64,000 bases of DNA from Selaginella moellendorffii (lineage: Eukaryota > Streptophyta > Lycopodiopsida > Selaginellales > Selaginellaceae): contig NW_003314358.1 in assembly GCF_000143415.4 (NCBI RefSeq), forward strand, positions 506,731 through 570,730, given 5' to 3'. How positions within the stretch are numbered: the stretch's first letter is position 1; every line of letters begins with the position of its first letter. This document shows, in pieces, positions 36,196-47,600 of this stretch. The position numbers were made by a program, and so were the translations under genes. The notes under the pieces were generated by a model, which worked only from the letters and a program-made list of their open reading frames with translations, was not told where the DNA came from and did no database searches.

Positions 36196-38023
36196 AATTA
36201 AAAAACTTGTGAAAAGAAAAGTTTTTGCAAGTTAAGAGACAAAAATCTCTTCAAGATTCCCAAAGAAAATTTTGGGTAGGTTAATACTTAGAAAGACAAG
36301 TGTGAATGGTTTATAAGAATATATAAAATCAGAGTGGCACAATAGAAGCGTGGTCTTGAAGCTTGCCATGATGCAAGGCTATTAGGTTGGAGAACTAACT
36401 CCCAAATGTTCAAAGAAATGGCTTTAAACGAAAGTTGATGTTTAAGGATTTTCATGCTTATGTATAGAACCATGTTATGCTGATCAGATGACTTGCTAAG
36501 TGAGATTAACAAGTTGAAGGAACAAAGACCCTAGTTGAAGGTGTTGATTTCAAAAGGGGTGGCCCATGGAGCCAAGTATGGAAGAGTCCATGTATGATCA
36601 CAAACTTAACAAGTGAGAGAACTTAAAAGTTTGAAAAAACTAGGTTTTTAAATTGTGATATATAGCTTGTTTTGGGTATAAGTTGGTACTTGGTGTGAGG
36701 AGTCACACTAGGCATCTTAAGTGATGTCCGTAGATGCATATGTGGAAGTTGGGTTTGAGTCCACACTCTCTAGTGCTTGGGTTTAAATCTTAACTCACTA
36801 AGGCGTAGTGATAATTTGGAATATGAGGATACTCATTTTTTGGTGGTCATGAACTCTCAGTAAGGAGGCATACTTAGGCACACCACTAAGTGTGGGAGAT
36901 GGTCATGGTTAACTACTTAAAGGTTAGTATCTATTACCAAACCTGTTAAAGTGTTAAGGTGAGATCATTAGGTGATCTTACGGCTAAACAAAGATAAATT
37001 CCTTGCTAAATTAAAGAATTAAAGTTCTTGGTTTAAAGTGTTGATTTGAACTATTAGTAATGGTGTGACTAGATCATGGTAACCAAGTGGGAAGGACATC
37101 TAAGGGAAATGAAATGTGTCAATATGGTAAATCCAAAAAAGTAGTCTCTAAGAAACACCCATAAGAGGGTCACAAAGTTGGGCTATGGATAGAGCCCACA
37201 ATAGAAAATGCTAAAAAGACTTACTAGAGGTGAACACCCTTTGGACTGAGCAAAACAAAGCCTTTATTAAAGAACCAAAAGGATACTTTAAAGATGGAGG
37301 TAGTAATTATATATTGCTTAGTGCAACAATCAAAGGATAGGAGAAAAAAACTAATGGCCAAAAATGGGCCATAGAAATCATTGGAAGGAATCCAAATAGC
37401 AAAGTTAGGCAAGGTGTTGGATACAAACAGATTGTGAGAAAGGAAATATATTTCCAAAAATGCTCCAATTTGGTGAAAGTGAAAGCTCTAAAGGAGGGAA
37501 CGGCAAGATAGCCAAATTATAAAGTTGTGGACAGCCTTAGCACAAATTGTGAATAAATAAAACTTAATGCCAAGAGTTGTATGAAATAGAAGAAAAGATG
37601 ATGGTGCCCTCAAATAAAGAACTTCCTAGGATGGGGAAGTGGAGTTTGCATAACATGTGTAATACAAGGTGTCAGAGACACCTAGAAAATTAGCTTGAGA
37701 AGTCAAAATTAAAGTTCTAAATAGTGACGGTTATATTGATAGAAGCTAAGATTACTCAAGAATGAGTAGTGGGATTGAGATAAAGAAGATGTCTCTATCA
37801 AATTTTTAAAAACTAAACAAATATAAGGGAAGAATTATTATATATGATCGAATGAGACTCTAAGTTGGTCAGACTATGTTCCTTAGAGGATGGGAAAAGT
37901 ATGGTGAGCCTTTAATGTCGAATTATTGACGAATATTGGCTTGGTGCTAAGGAAAATGGTAATCCATGATAGGGTTATTATCATTCGATGAAGACATCAA
38001 ACTTCATCTATGGGTGGTGGAAT
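36196..38023 (+). mobile_element. F1 internal region, 3' part
   Basis: Continues the F1 sequence interrupted by F2. It includes degenerate T-arm-like hairpins at about 36,745-36,800, the TTAGGCACACCACTAAGTG block shared with Gypsy-1 (10,590), and a likely polypurine tract CTATGGGTGGTGG before the LTR. No coding sequence is recognisable. Confidence 0.7.
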
Positions 38024-39653
38024 TGTGAGACACAAATCCTTTGTTAAGAATGAGAAGGAGTCCAAGAAAGAGCTCAAGATGGAGTCTGAAAAGGAATCCA
38101 AAATGGAGTTTGATATAGAATCCAAGATGGACCCAAGTGTAAGCTCCTGAATTTGGTCTTCCTAAGAGGTCACCCAACCTAGTACTATTCAAACCCAAGG
38201 ATGTTTAACCCTAAGTATCCCAAGACCAATTAAGATACTTAACTAATTGGAAAAAGGGGTGCACTTTTGTTTGTGGGCCCTTTCCCTTTATATTTGAACC
38301 TCATGAATAGTCTCTCAAATCATTCTCTTTAGTTGCTTATAATCCACTACACTTCCCTACAAGTTCACGCCCTCGTGAACGAAAGCTGAGAGCCGCAACT
38401 CTCCCAAGAGCCTCACTCTTTTGACACCCTACCCCTTGGGTCAAGCCCAATAGGAGTAAACTGGACCAAAGCTGAGAGCCGCAACTCTCCCAAGAGCCTC
38501 ACTCTTTTGACACCCTACCCCTTGGGTCAAGCCCAATAGGAGTAAACTGGACCAACCAGATGTCAATCAACATGTGGTATGATTCCCCTAGCCAACTAAC
38601 AAAGTCGGAGCCAAGACCCTTAACCAGCTAACAGAGTTAGACACAAGACTGCTCCGATACCAAATGTAAGCTCCGATACCAAATGTAATTTGGACTTCCC
38701 AGGAAGTCACCCGGCCTAGTACTATTCAAACCCAAGGACACTTAACCCCAAATATCCCAAAAACCTTAACCAATTGAAAAAGGGGGTGCACTCTTGTTCA
38801 TGGGCCCTTTCTTTTTATATTTGAACGCCATGGATCATTTCTCAAGTCACTCTCTTTAGTTGCTTACACTGAGATGGAGTCTAAAATGGAGTCTAAGATG
38901 GAGTCTAAAATGGAGTCTAATATGGACCTGAGAGAGAGTTTGAGATGGACCCATAAGTCCGAGGTCAAGGCTAAGACCGAGGTGGAGGCCAAGAATGAGA
39001 CCGAGACTGAGACTAAAACTGAATTTGACCGAGACCAAGTCCAAATCTGAGTCCGAGGGTGAAAGCCCAAAGCAATCGTCTCTTAGACCCTAGAGGTTTT
39101 GGTGAGCTCCAAAAGTATAGTAGGTGGAGGACTCTAGTGGAGCCAGTTTGGCCAAAAAAGGTTAGTGTGACCAAGGAAAGCTATACCTATATGGTGGGTG
39201 ATGCATAATTATTGAGGAGTCCAAGGCTAAAATAAATATAGATGAACAAATAAAGTAACTTGGTGAAGTGTTCAAGAGTTGGTTCTAGCTCCCCTGGGAG
39301 ATCAAATGGTCAATACTCTCAATCTAAGTGTGGGTAGCACTATCTACTTGGATACCTGGCATGGCTTATTGAAACCTCACTTTAGCCACATAGCTAGAAC
39401 ACCCAAAGGCGGAAGGTAGGGAGAGTATTCACAAGGCTCATATAAGACTATGGTGTTTTAAAATGTCATCCCAAAGTCCTAGACTATAAAAAGGAAAAGG
39501 AACAATCCTTTTATGTAATAAGTGGTATAGATACTATTTACAGGGCTAGCATATCCCTAAGTTTAGAATAGGACTTATGGAGATTGTGAGTGAAACTCTT
39601 CCAAGTGTGTGGTTAAGTGACTAAAATAGAATGGAAAAATTTAGTCACTTACA
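38024..39653 (+). repeat. LTR-A (F1 3' LTR), interrupted by a TRIM-like element
   Basis: Starts TGTGAGACACAAA and ends GTCACTTACA, the plus orientation of LTR-A. It contains GAGATGGAGTC-type array remnants on both sides of the insertion at 38,138-38,868. It marks the right edge of the 39.6 kb retroelement nest. Confidence 0.75.
38138..38868 (-). mobile_element. TRIM-like miniature LTR element
   Basis: Two short LTRs (38,138-38,341, 204 bp; 38,684-38,868, 185 bp), both starting TGTAA and ending TAGTTGCTTAYA, enclose only 342 bp. On the minus strand the sequence next to the right LTR is TTTGGTATCGGAGC, the Met-tRNA-type primer site, here in a short tandem duplication. An 86 bp perfect tandem duplication (38,382-38,467 / 38,468-38,553) lies in the interior. 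Size and structure fit terminal-repeat retrotransposons in miniature. Flanking 5 bp are only a partial match. Confidence 0.7.
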
Positions 39654-39796
39654 TAATCTCTACTACAAAAGGTTAAATGTCAATGCTAATCAACACTTTA
39701 CATGTTACATAATGTTTTCTTCTCTTGCCCAAGTAATTAGCCACCTCCCATTGGCTAAGAACAAATATTAGTATCATTATTAACAATTATTTAAGG

Positions 39797-41230
39797 CCAG
39801 ACAAAGAATCTTGTCAGCTGGAATGTTGCTATTGCAGTAATTGCCACAGCTGGGGATCTGGAGGAGGCACAATGATTTTTTGATGGGATGCTTTTCTACA
39901 GTCTCGTGTCATGGACAACGATGATCATTGCATATATGGATTGTGGAATGGTTGATGAAATGAAAAATTTGTTTCTTGCACTAGTGCACAGAGACGTCAT
40001 TTGCTGGAATGTAATGCTTTTGTGTTATGTCCAAAACTGGCATCTGGAGGAAGCCATTGCCCTCTTCAATGAGATGCCAAAGCAAGATGTTTTGTCATAT
40101 ACAAAGATGATATCAGTTTTTTCATCAGGAAATGATTTAGAAAATGCAAAGGATCTGTTTGATTCTATGCCATTATGAACTGTAGCTGCTTGGAACTCTA
40201 TGATTATGGCAAATGCTATGAATGGGCAAATTGAAAAGGTGGCCATTGTTTTCTTTGAGATGCCCAAGTGGGACTGCTGCTCATGGAATAGCCTCCTGGG
40301 TGCGATCGTGGAGTCTGGGAGGATTAATGATGCAATCATGATGTTTTAGAGAATCCCTTTCAGAGACACAGTTTCATGGAACTTGATGATTGCGGCAATG
40401 GGTTCTCGCGGTCATATCCACAAGGCGCAAGCTCTCTTTGTCATGATGCTGCAGAGAAATGCTGTCTCTTGGAGCACAATGATTAGAGCTTAAATGCAGC
40501 AGGGACTGGCCGTGGACACAAAGATCGTGTTTGATTCCATGGAGTCTCATGACACGGTCGCGTGGAACTCACTCCTGGAGGCCTACCTCGTGAGTGCGAG
40601 CAATCAAGTGGGCGATGCTAGGAAAGTGTTTGATTCCATGCCTGATCGAGACCTGGTGTTGTGGACATCAATGATCTCCACCCATACCACACAGGGCTAG
40701 ATGCGTGCCCTTTGATTCCATGCTGTGGTGCGTCATGGCAGCGTGGAACACAATCATCTCCAGCTATGCAAGGAGCGGCAATCTCAATGAGGTGCAGCTC
40801 CTCTTTGGTCGGATGCCCCATTGCAACACCATGACGATCAATGCCATGGTCGCAGCACTCGCGTTTGGTGGCAAGATTGAGCAGGCCAAGCTCCTCTTTG
40901 ATCAATTTGCATTGCCGAACTCCACAATCTCCATGCTCAAGGACTGGGCGAGGCATATGACCAGTCCAGGAGCATCAAGGAAGCTAGGGCACTGTTTGAT
41001 CACTTAATTGGGACTCTAGTATGATCAGAGTGATCATTGATGCGTATGCCTAGATTGTCGGATCTTCTCCCATCCCAATACTGCGAGTTACCATGATCGC
41101 AGCATTGGCCTTGAATGGGCATTTGCACAAGGCAAAGATCCTCACGATCTTCCGTGCCATGCCAAATCCAACTCTAGTCTCCTGGACAGCAGTGATCACT
41201 AGCATCGCCCACAATCCTGGATTGCATTGA
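39797..41230 (+). pseudogene. Decayed PPR (pentatricopeptide repeat) gene
   Basis: Consecutive PPR repeats are readable across frames, with motifs such as NLVSWNVAIAVIA, HRDVICWNVMLL, EAIALFNEMPKQDVLSYTKMI, AKDLFDSMP, AAWNSMI, ARKVFDSMPDRDLVLWTSMI and NPTLVSWTAVI. Such proteins bind organellar RNA, usually with an N-terminal transit peptide. Here no start, transit peptide or C-terminal E/DYW domain is seen. In-frame stops occur near 39,868, 40,176, 40,348 and 40,491, with frame changes later. The 'MP..D.VSWN' repeat style is like the very large PPR families of lycophytes. Direct repeats of about 65 bp flank the locus (39,717-39,782; 41,309-41,373). Confidence 0.85.
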
Positions 41231-41492
41231 TCAGGTTCCAACAGGAGGGCTGGAACTCTAGCAAGATGTGCTACAGAACACATGCATGTCACATGCATTG
41301 TAGCACCTTCTTCTCTTGCCCCATGCAGTTGGCCGCTTCCCATTAGCTGGGAGCAAAATCAACATGATTATTTGCTAAGACATGGTTAAAGAAATACCCT
41401 TTTGAATCTCTTCCTTATTATTATAGATGACTTAAGAATATATATTTATATTTATATATAAATACCACATTAGACTAAATATAAATTATATA

Positions 41493-41945
41493 TCAACATA
41501 ACTCTTCCGGATTTGCTTCCAGTTGTGACTCCTCTTGAGCCTGCTCTTCTGGTTGTGATTGTGCTTGGGGCTGCTCTTCCGATTGTGCTTGAGGTTGCTC
41601 TAGCTCAGTTTGAGGTTGCTTTTCTGTTTGTGGCTCCGGTTGATCTTCTCGTTGTGGCTCTGCTTGTGGCTGCTCTTCTGGCTGTGACTCTGCTTGGGGA
41701 TGTTCTTTTGGTTGTGGCTTTGTTTGGGGCTGGTCTTCCGGTTGTGGCTCCGCTTGAGGCTGCTCCTCCGGTTGTGGCTCTGGTGGAGGTTGCTCTTCTA
41801 GTTGTGGCTCTGCTTCAGGCTGCTCTTCCAGTGGTTCTTCATGGTTTTCTTCTTCTGCTGGCTGCTCTTCTCCTTCTTCAACATCTTCCTGCACTGCTTG
41901 TTCCTCTTGTTGGATAACGTCACCTTGATCTCTCTTGGGCCTCAT
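41493..41945 (-). CDS. Glu/Gln/Pro-rich low-complexity ORF
   Basis: A 150-codon frame dominated by a degenerate EEQPQAEPQP repeat of 8-12 residues. No domain is recognisable. The same frame is open upstream to about 42,045 (YEIKPYLENGHEELVTIALN ...), so the ATG at 41,945 may be internal and the ORF may be a 3' exon of the damaged gene to its right. The repeat could equally be a non-functional expansion. AT-rich sequence follows at 41,386-41,492. Confidence 0.35.
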   Translation of the reverse strand: MRPKRDQGDVIQQEEQAVQEDVEEGEEQPAEEENHEEPLEEQPEAEPQLEEQPPPEPQPEEQPQAEPQPEDQPQTKPQPKEHPQAESQPEEQPQAEPQREDQPEPQTEKQPQTELEQPQAQSEEQPQAQSQPEEQAQEESQLEANPEELC

Positions 41946-42049
41946 TGCAGAATCGTCACCAGAAGATGAGTTGTGGTTGAGTGCAATAGTAACCAGCTCC
42001 TCATGTCCATTTTCAAGATAGGGCTTAATCTCATACCTGTGTGAACTCG

Positions 42050-42660
42050 GGATTGATTCTTGTAAAGAGTGTCAAGCAGAACTTTCTCGGGATTGTCAGG
42101 ATCAACACGAACTCTACGACAAGTGGCTTATTTCAGAGTCACATTCTGGATAACCCGAAACGCCCCCCCACCTGTGATATTAACTTTGCCATCAAACTCA
42201 CAAAGCAAAAGTGCATACATGCCTCATCGTCGATTTTCAGATTCTCTTTGACGAAGTTCACCACATCCAACGCCAACACAGAGGACTCAAATTTAGCGCT
42301 CCCAGCTACTTTAGCTGCTACGGTAGCTATGGTTGCAAAGCGTGTGAGAGATGATACTACAGTGCTGGTTCCAATGGCTGTAATCAGAGGTACTGATTCT
42401 GCAAGAAGAAGACCAGCCCCTGCCTCAGCAATGGCAAGTACGAGAGCAATGGAACCGATGGCAAAACTGGCCGCAATCTTCACCATGTATGTGTCGCTGG
42501 TGTTGTTGGCAATTGTGCATATAAGAAGAGCGCAGCAACAGCTTCTTAGATCTGTGTTGCCGGCGTTCCCCCCTCCCAGCGCTACCCCACAAGGATGCTC
42601 TTGGATGCTTTTCGTGTAGCATGTGATCAGAAGTGCCTGTTTTTGCTTGGATGATTTCAC
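42050..42660 (-). pseudogene. Hypothetical protein with hydrophobic segment, frameshifted
   Basis: An ATG at 42,660 opens 173 codons with a long small-residue hydrophobic stretch (SFAIGSIALVLAIAEAGAG ... TRFATIATVAAKVAG), possibly one or two membrane helices. Near 42,200 the plausible reading shifts one base into CEFDGKVNITGGGAFRVIQ and continues, past a stop at about 42,130, as VRVDPDNPEKVLLDTLYKNQ. I do not recognise the family. The next ORF to the left may have been part of the same gene. Confidence 0.35.
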
Positions 42661-43905
42661 TGATCAGGTAGCCGAATTGGGGTTTAGGGTCTTAGAGTTA
42701 TGCACTTACTTAGCGATAATGTGGCCATGGGAAGTTAATTCCTCCACACCAGAAGACGACAAACTATGAAGATCAAGTTCATTTTTAAACGACTTACTTC
42801 ATCTTTCTGACTTCCTTCCTGTTCAGATTAGTCAAGGCTCAAATCAACACACGGTTTACTGAAGACGATCCTCAGTTTGGAATTGCAAAGTAGTAGCCAC
42901 ATCCTGCTTCGCTTTCAATGCCTGCATTGACACTGTTTAGGGTATAGCTTGGGCGAGATGAACAAAGAATACTTTCCTGAGGCGAATTCATCAACTCGTC
43001 CACAAGCGAATTGAGTGAAGCTCGAAGCTCTTTCAAATGCACAGCAGTCCGTGCAGCTACATTCATCTTCATCCAGCCGTCCACAGTCGCGTTTCCGAGC
43101 TTCAAACGAACAAGATCATACAACAAAGTTCGTTAATCGTGAATCTTACCTGGTGTTGAACTTTGATAGAACCACCGAAAAGAAGAATAGACAATGGGGA
43201 AATCATTGTCGTATCTCGGAGAGACTTTGGACGTCTCTACCTGCATTCAGAATTCAAGATCAGAAAGAAAGCTTCTCTGTCTGTTTTGACTTACTTTTTC
43301 ATGGAAGACCAAATAGGGGTGCTGAAACTCTTTCAGTTCGGAGTTGATTGACGAGGGATGGATGAAAACTTCCCGACGCCCATCACTCCACCTTGGCTTC
43401 GTTTCTGAAGCAAGACCGGCATGCTGATTGAGGGCGTTTGCATGACCTGCCTTCACGCTTTCCTCCTGCATTGCTGCGAGATTTGGAAAGAATCCCGCGC
43501 ACAACACAGACTGCAAACGGAAAAACTCACTCAGCCAGGAAAAAAAAACCTTGATGACGGCACCAGAGTTTGCATTCTTGTTCAATGGACAATTCAAATC
43601 GTCCAGCCATCGATCAGCATCGGCAGTTCTATACTCTTCTTGGTGCATACAGTTAACAATAGAGTTCAGAATGGGAGGAAAACAGAACCTGTTTGATGAA
43701 GCCAATATCTCTGGGAAGCTTAACGAACTGTAATCGCATTTCTCTGGTCACAACGAACGGGATCAGCTAAGGCAACTTCTGAAACATGGAAACCACCTGA
43801 GCATGTTCAAAACAGGCACGCTTAAAAGGTTTGCCTCTCAAAACTGCTTCGCAGTCCTAGCACCTCCCTGGCAAGGAACATCATAAAGACGAAGTTGATT
43901 CAACA

Positions 43906-44105
43906 CGAGCTTTACCTGTAACAGTATTCGTCTCCAGCTATTATATGCCGCAACGATAACAAGATGATCTGACTGTTGTTTAGCAGCAATGGTGTTGTTG
44001 GAACTCGAGCTTTACCTGTAACAGTATTCGTCTCCAGCTATTATATGCCGCAACGATAACAAGAGGATCTGACTGTTGTTTAGCAGCAATGGTGTTGTTG
44101 GAACT
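43906..44105 (-). repeat. 100 bp tandem duplication over an exon-intron boundary
   Basis: Two head-to-tail copies (43,906-44,005 and 44,006-44,105) differ at one base. Each holds the last ~90 bp of a helicase exon and the first bases of its intron including the GT donor, so the locus now has two successive donors. Confidence 0.92.
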
Positions 44106-44523
44106 CGAGTCGGATGGTTCACTAAAAGACATGCTTTGATCTTTCAGCAGCATCCCTCTGTGCATCAAAAGTTGGGCTCTACAGAGTTGAAACGAAGAAA
44201 CATACCTGGCCAACAGGTGCAACAAACGGAGATTTGTGACTTAGGTAGGCTGCTATGGTAAGTACCGGACCAAGGCAGCCGAGAAGAACACCATACAGCA
44301 TCATCTGTGATTTAAAACGAAAGCATGAACTTGATATCATCAAAATCACAGGAACTACCTTGCCAATATGTACGTCGACGGGCACTGCTGCGAGATGGTA
44401 TCCTAGCGGCGTGATGTTTTCATTTTCAGTCAATGCTCCTACCTGCGCAATCACATGATCAGCTTTCACATCAGCTGAAACAGTACCTCCCGAAGAATGA
44501 ACAATGCACTTTCAACTGCCTCT

Positions 44524-44679
44524 TATTCCGGATAGAAATCACGAATGTACTCTGGAATGCCAGCCGCTGATGGCGCTACGCCCGGGGCCTGCCGGGCGTC
44601 TCTCTTATTGACTATAAGAACTGAACAGACACGACGGGTCAACTTGACCCAAGAGGGAATCACGAATATTCCCTCAATA
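44524..44679 (-). repeat. Copia 3' LTR
   Basis: 156 bp; a single A/C difference from the other LTR. Confidence 0.96.
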
Positions 44680-44686
44680 CTCCCAC

Positions 44687-47600
44687 TCAAGTTGAGCTCG
44701 CGATACTTCTTTTCTTCACGCCCAGAGCTTGTACGTGTCGCGCGAACACTGCTGGTGGAAGTGCCTTCGTGAATATATCTGCCACCATCTCCGTGGTAGC
44801 ACAGTAGACGAGTTCCACTTTCTTCACCGCTACCTGTTCACGAATAAAATGAAACTGAACCTGGATATGTTTTGTCCTGCGATGAAATCTTGGATTCTTC
44901 GTCAAGGCAATAGCTCCTTGATTGTCGCAATGCAGAACCGTTGCCTCCCGTTGCTCGTAGCTTAGACCGTTCAGCAGAGTCCTGAGCCAAAGAATTTCCT
45001 TGGCTGCTTGGGTCATCCCGATATACTCAGCCTCTGTGCTCGAGAGAGCCACGATTGGCTGCCGCTGGCTGCTCCATGTAACTGCTGCGCTGCCCAGGCT
45101 GAAGACGTAGCCAGAAGTTGATTTACGCTGATCAACTTCCCCTGCCCAGTCTGCATCTGAGAATCCCCGCAGCTTGAGTTGAGGCTGCTCTTGTTTTGTG
45201 TAGCACAAAACATAATCGGCTGTCCCCTTCAGGTAACGAAACACCCGCTTAACTGCCTGCCAGTGCTGGAAGCCGGGATTTGCCAGGAACTGCGAAGCCA
45301 CTCCCACTGAATAGGCGATGTCTGGCCTGGTACAAACCATGAGGTAGACTAAACTGCCTACCATCTGCCTGTACGGGATCCTCTCCATCACTGCTTTCGC
45401 TGCTTCCGTCTGAGGTGCCATGTCCTTACTGAGGTGCATGCCAACTTCCATTGGCGTTGATGCAGAGTTGACGTCACTAAGCCTGAATTTCTGGAGGAGC
45501 TCTTCAATATATTTCTTCTGAGACATTTCGAGTGTGCCCTTCCTCCTGTCTCTGAAGATCTGGATGCCAAGACAGTACTTGACGCTCCCAAGGTCCACCA
45601 TCTTGAATCTCGAGCTGAGATCTTTCTTCAGTTGATGAATCAGCTTCTTGCTTTTGCTGAGGAGCAAGCAGTCGTCCACGTACAAAGCCAACAGCACCAG
45701 GAGAGCTCCCACTTGCTTAATATACACATTAGTGTCTGCAGAGAGACTCTCGAAGCCAAGGGCAAGAAGAAACGAGTTCATCTTTGCGTACCAGGCACGA
45801 GGCGATTGCTTCAGGCCGTAGAGGGCCTTCTTGAGCTTGCACACCAAGTGCTCTCGTCCTTTGGCAATAAATCCGGCTGGTTGCTCAATGTAGACTTCCT
45901 CCTCCAAGTCACCATTCAGGAACGCCGTCGTTACATCCATGTGCTCGACGTGCATGTCTTCGTGAGCTGCTAAGTTGTAGAGAAGTCGAATTGATGCAAG
46001 CTTCACCACTGGTGAAAAGGTCTCATAGAAGTCGACTCCTTCGACTTGTGAGAATCCTCTCGCAACAAATCTGACTTTGTAGCGCGTGTCTCCATCAGGT
46101 CCTGTCTTGAGCCGCAAGAGGAACTTGGTCTTAATCACCTTCCTCCCAGGTGGCAGCTCCACAAGATCCCAGGTCTTGTTCTCCATCAATGAGCTGTACT
46201 CAGCTTGACGAGCAGTGCGCCACTGATCTGCATCAGGTCCGGCAAGAGCTTCTTCCATGGTCTTCGGAACAAGTGCATCTCGGCCATGGCTGAAGAGAAG
46301 GAGAAGCTGGTTCTCGCCTTGCTCCCCTTCTTCCTCCATGCTAGAGTTGGCAAAATAAAAGGCTGGATCGTAAGAGGTCTCAGGAATTGGCACTGTCACT
46401 GATCTGTCTCTAGCAGCCTTGGTTTCTTGCCGAGAAGCCCGCTTAGCTGCTTGTATGTCCAGCTGCTCCCTGTATTGACGGCCAGCCTCTGTGAGTGCGC
46501 GCTCACGGCCAGAACGTCTCAAACTGCCCTCACTATTTTCAGCCCTGGTCCTGCCAACAGTGCGCTCACCACCGTGGTCTTCCTCGCCGCTGACTGGGTT
46601 TTCTGTTCTAGCGCTCCCACTGGTTCCAACGCCTGCTGTGTCGAGTGGCAAGCCTTCAGCTTCAGGGAGCAAGCCCTCACCTCCATTTGGATCGCCTCCA
46701 GCACCATCCACGCTCTCTGCACCGTCCTCGTTGCCTCCTGGATCATCCTGGTCGCCGTTTCCATTCCCCTGGCCGGCTCCTTCAGCTCTGCCTCGTGTGA
46801 CTGCGCGTGCCCTAACTGGAAATTCGTTTTCACTTTCTTCCGAGTCATCCGCAGCTACTTCCGTGGGAGAAAACTGTGGCGGTGGCAGGAGATTTCTTGT
46901 CGCATACGTCCTGGACTCGTCAAAAATGACGTCCCTGCTCACGATCATTTTCTGAGTTTCGAGGTTGAAGAGCTTATAGCCCTTCATTGTGTCTGCGTAT
47001 CCAACAAGGACACACTTTTGACTTGTGCTTGCGAGTTTATCTCTGTGCTTTTTCAGCACATGCGCATAGCAAATGCTTCCAAAAACACGTAGATGGCTCA
47101 CATCTGGTTTTACACCATACCACGCTTCATATGGGGTCTTCCCTGATACAGCTGCTGTAAGCTGGCGGTTACGCAAGTATGCCGCCGTTGCGATGGCCTC
47201 ACACCAAAACGAGTTTGGTAAGCCAGAGTCTCGCAAGAGAGTTCGTGCTGCCTCCTGAAGTGTGCGATTCATACGCTCTGCTACACCGTTCTGCTGCTGT
47301 GTGTCAGGGATTGAAAATTGCCGCTGTATTCCAGAGGAAATACAAAAACTGGCAAATTCCTTGGATGTATACTCCCCACCTCCATCACTTCTTAGCATTT
47401 TGATTCTCTTTCCTGTCTGCAACTCCACCTGAGCCTTGTATTCCTTGAATTTCTGGAAGGCTTCTGACTTGAGCTGGAGGAACTTCACTGCTACGATTCG
47501 TGAGTAGTCGTCTATGAAGGTCACGAAGTATAGCTTCTTGTCTCTGGAAAGTGTGGGCATATTGCCAGAGAGATCAGAATGAATCAGTGCTAGAGGTTCT

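Noticed and set aside
41513-41917. Plus-strand hydrophobic Leu/Val/Ala ORF opposite the E/Q/P-rich ORF
   Set aside because: Antisense shadow of the GAAGAGCAGCC repeat; hydrophobic runs are a compositional consequence.
46427-47092. Plus-strand ORFs inside the copia polyprotein
   Set aside because: Antisense shadows of an intact, domain-complete minus-strand frame.
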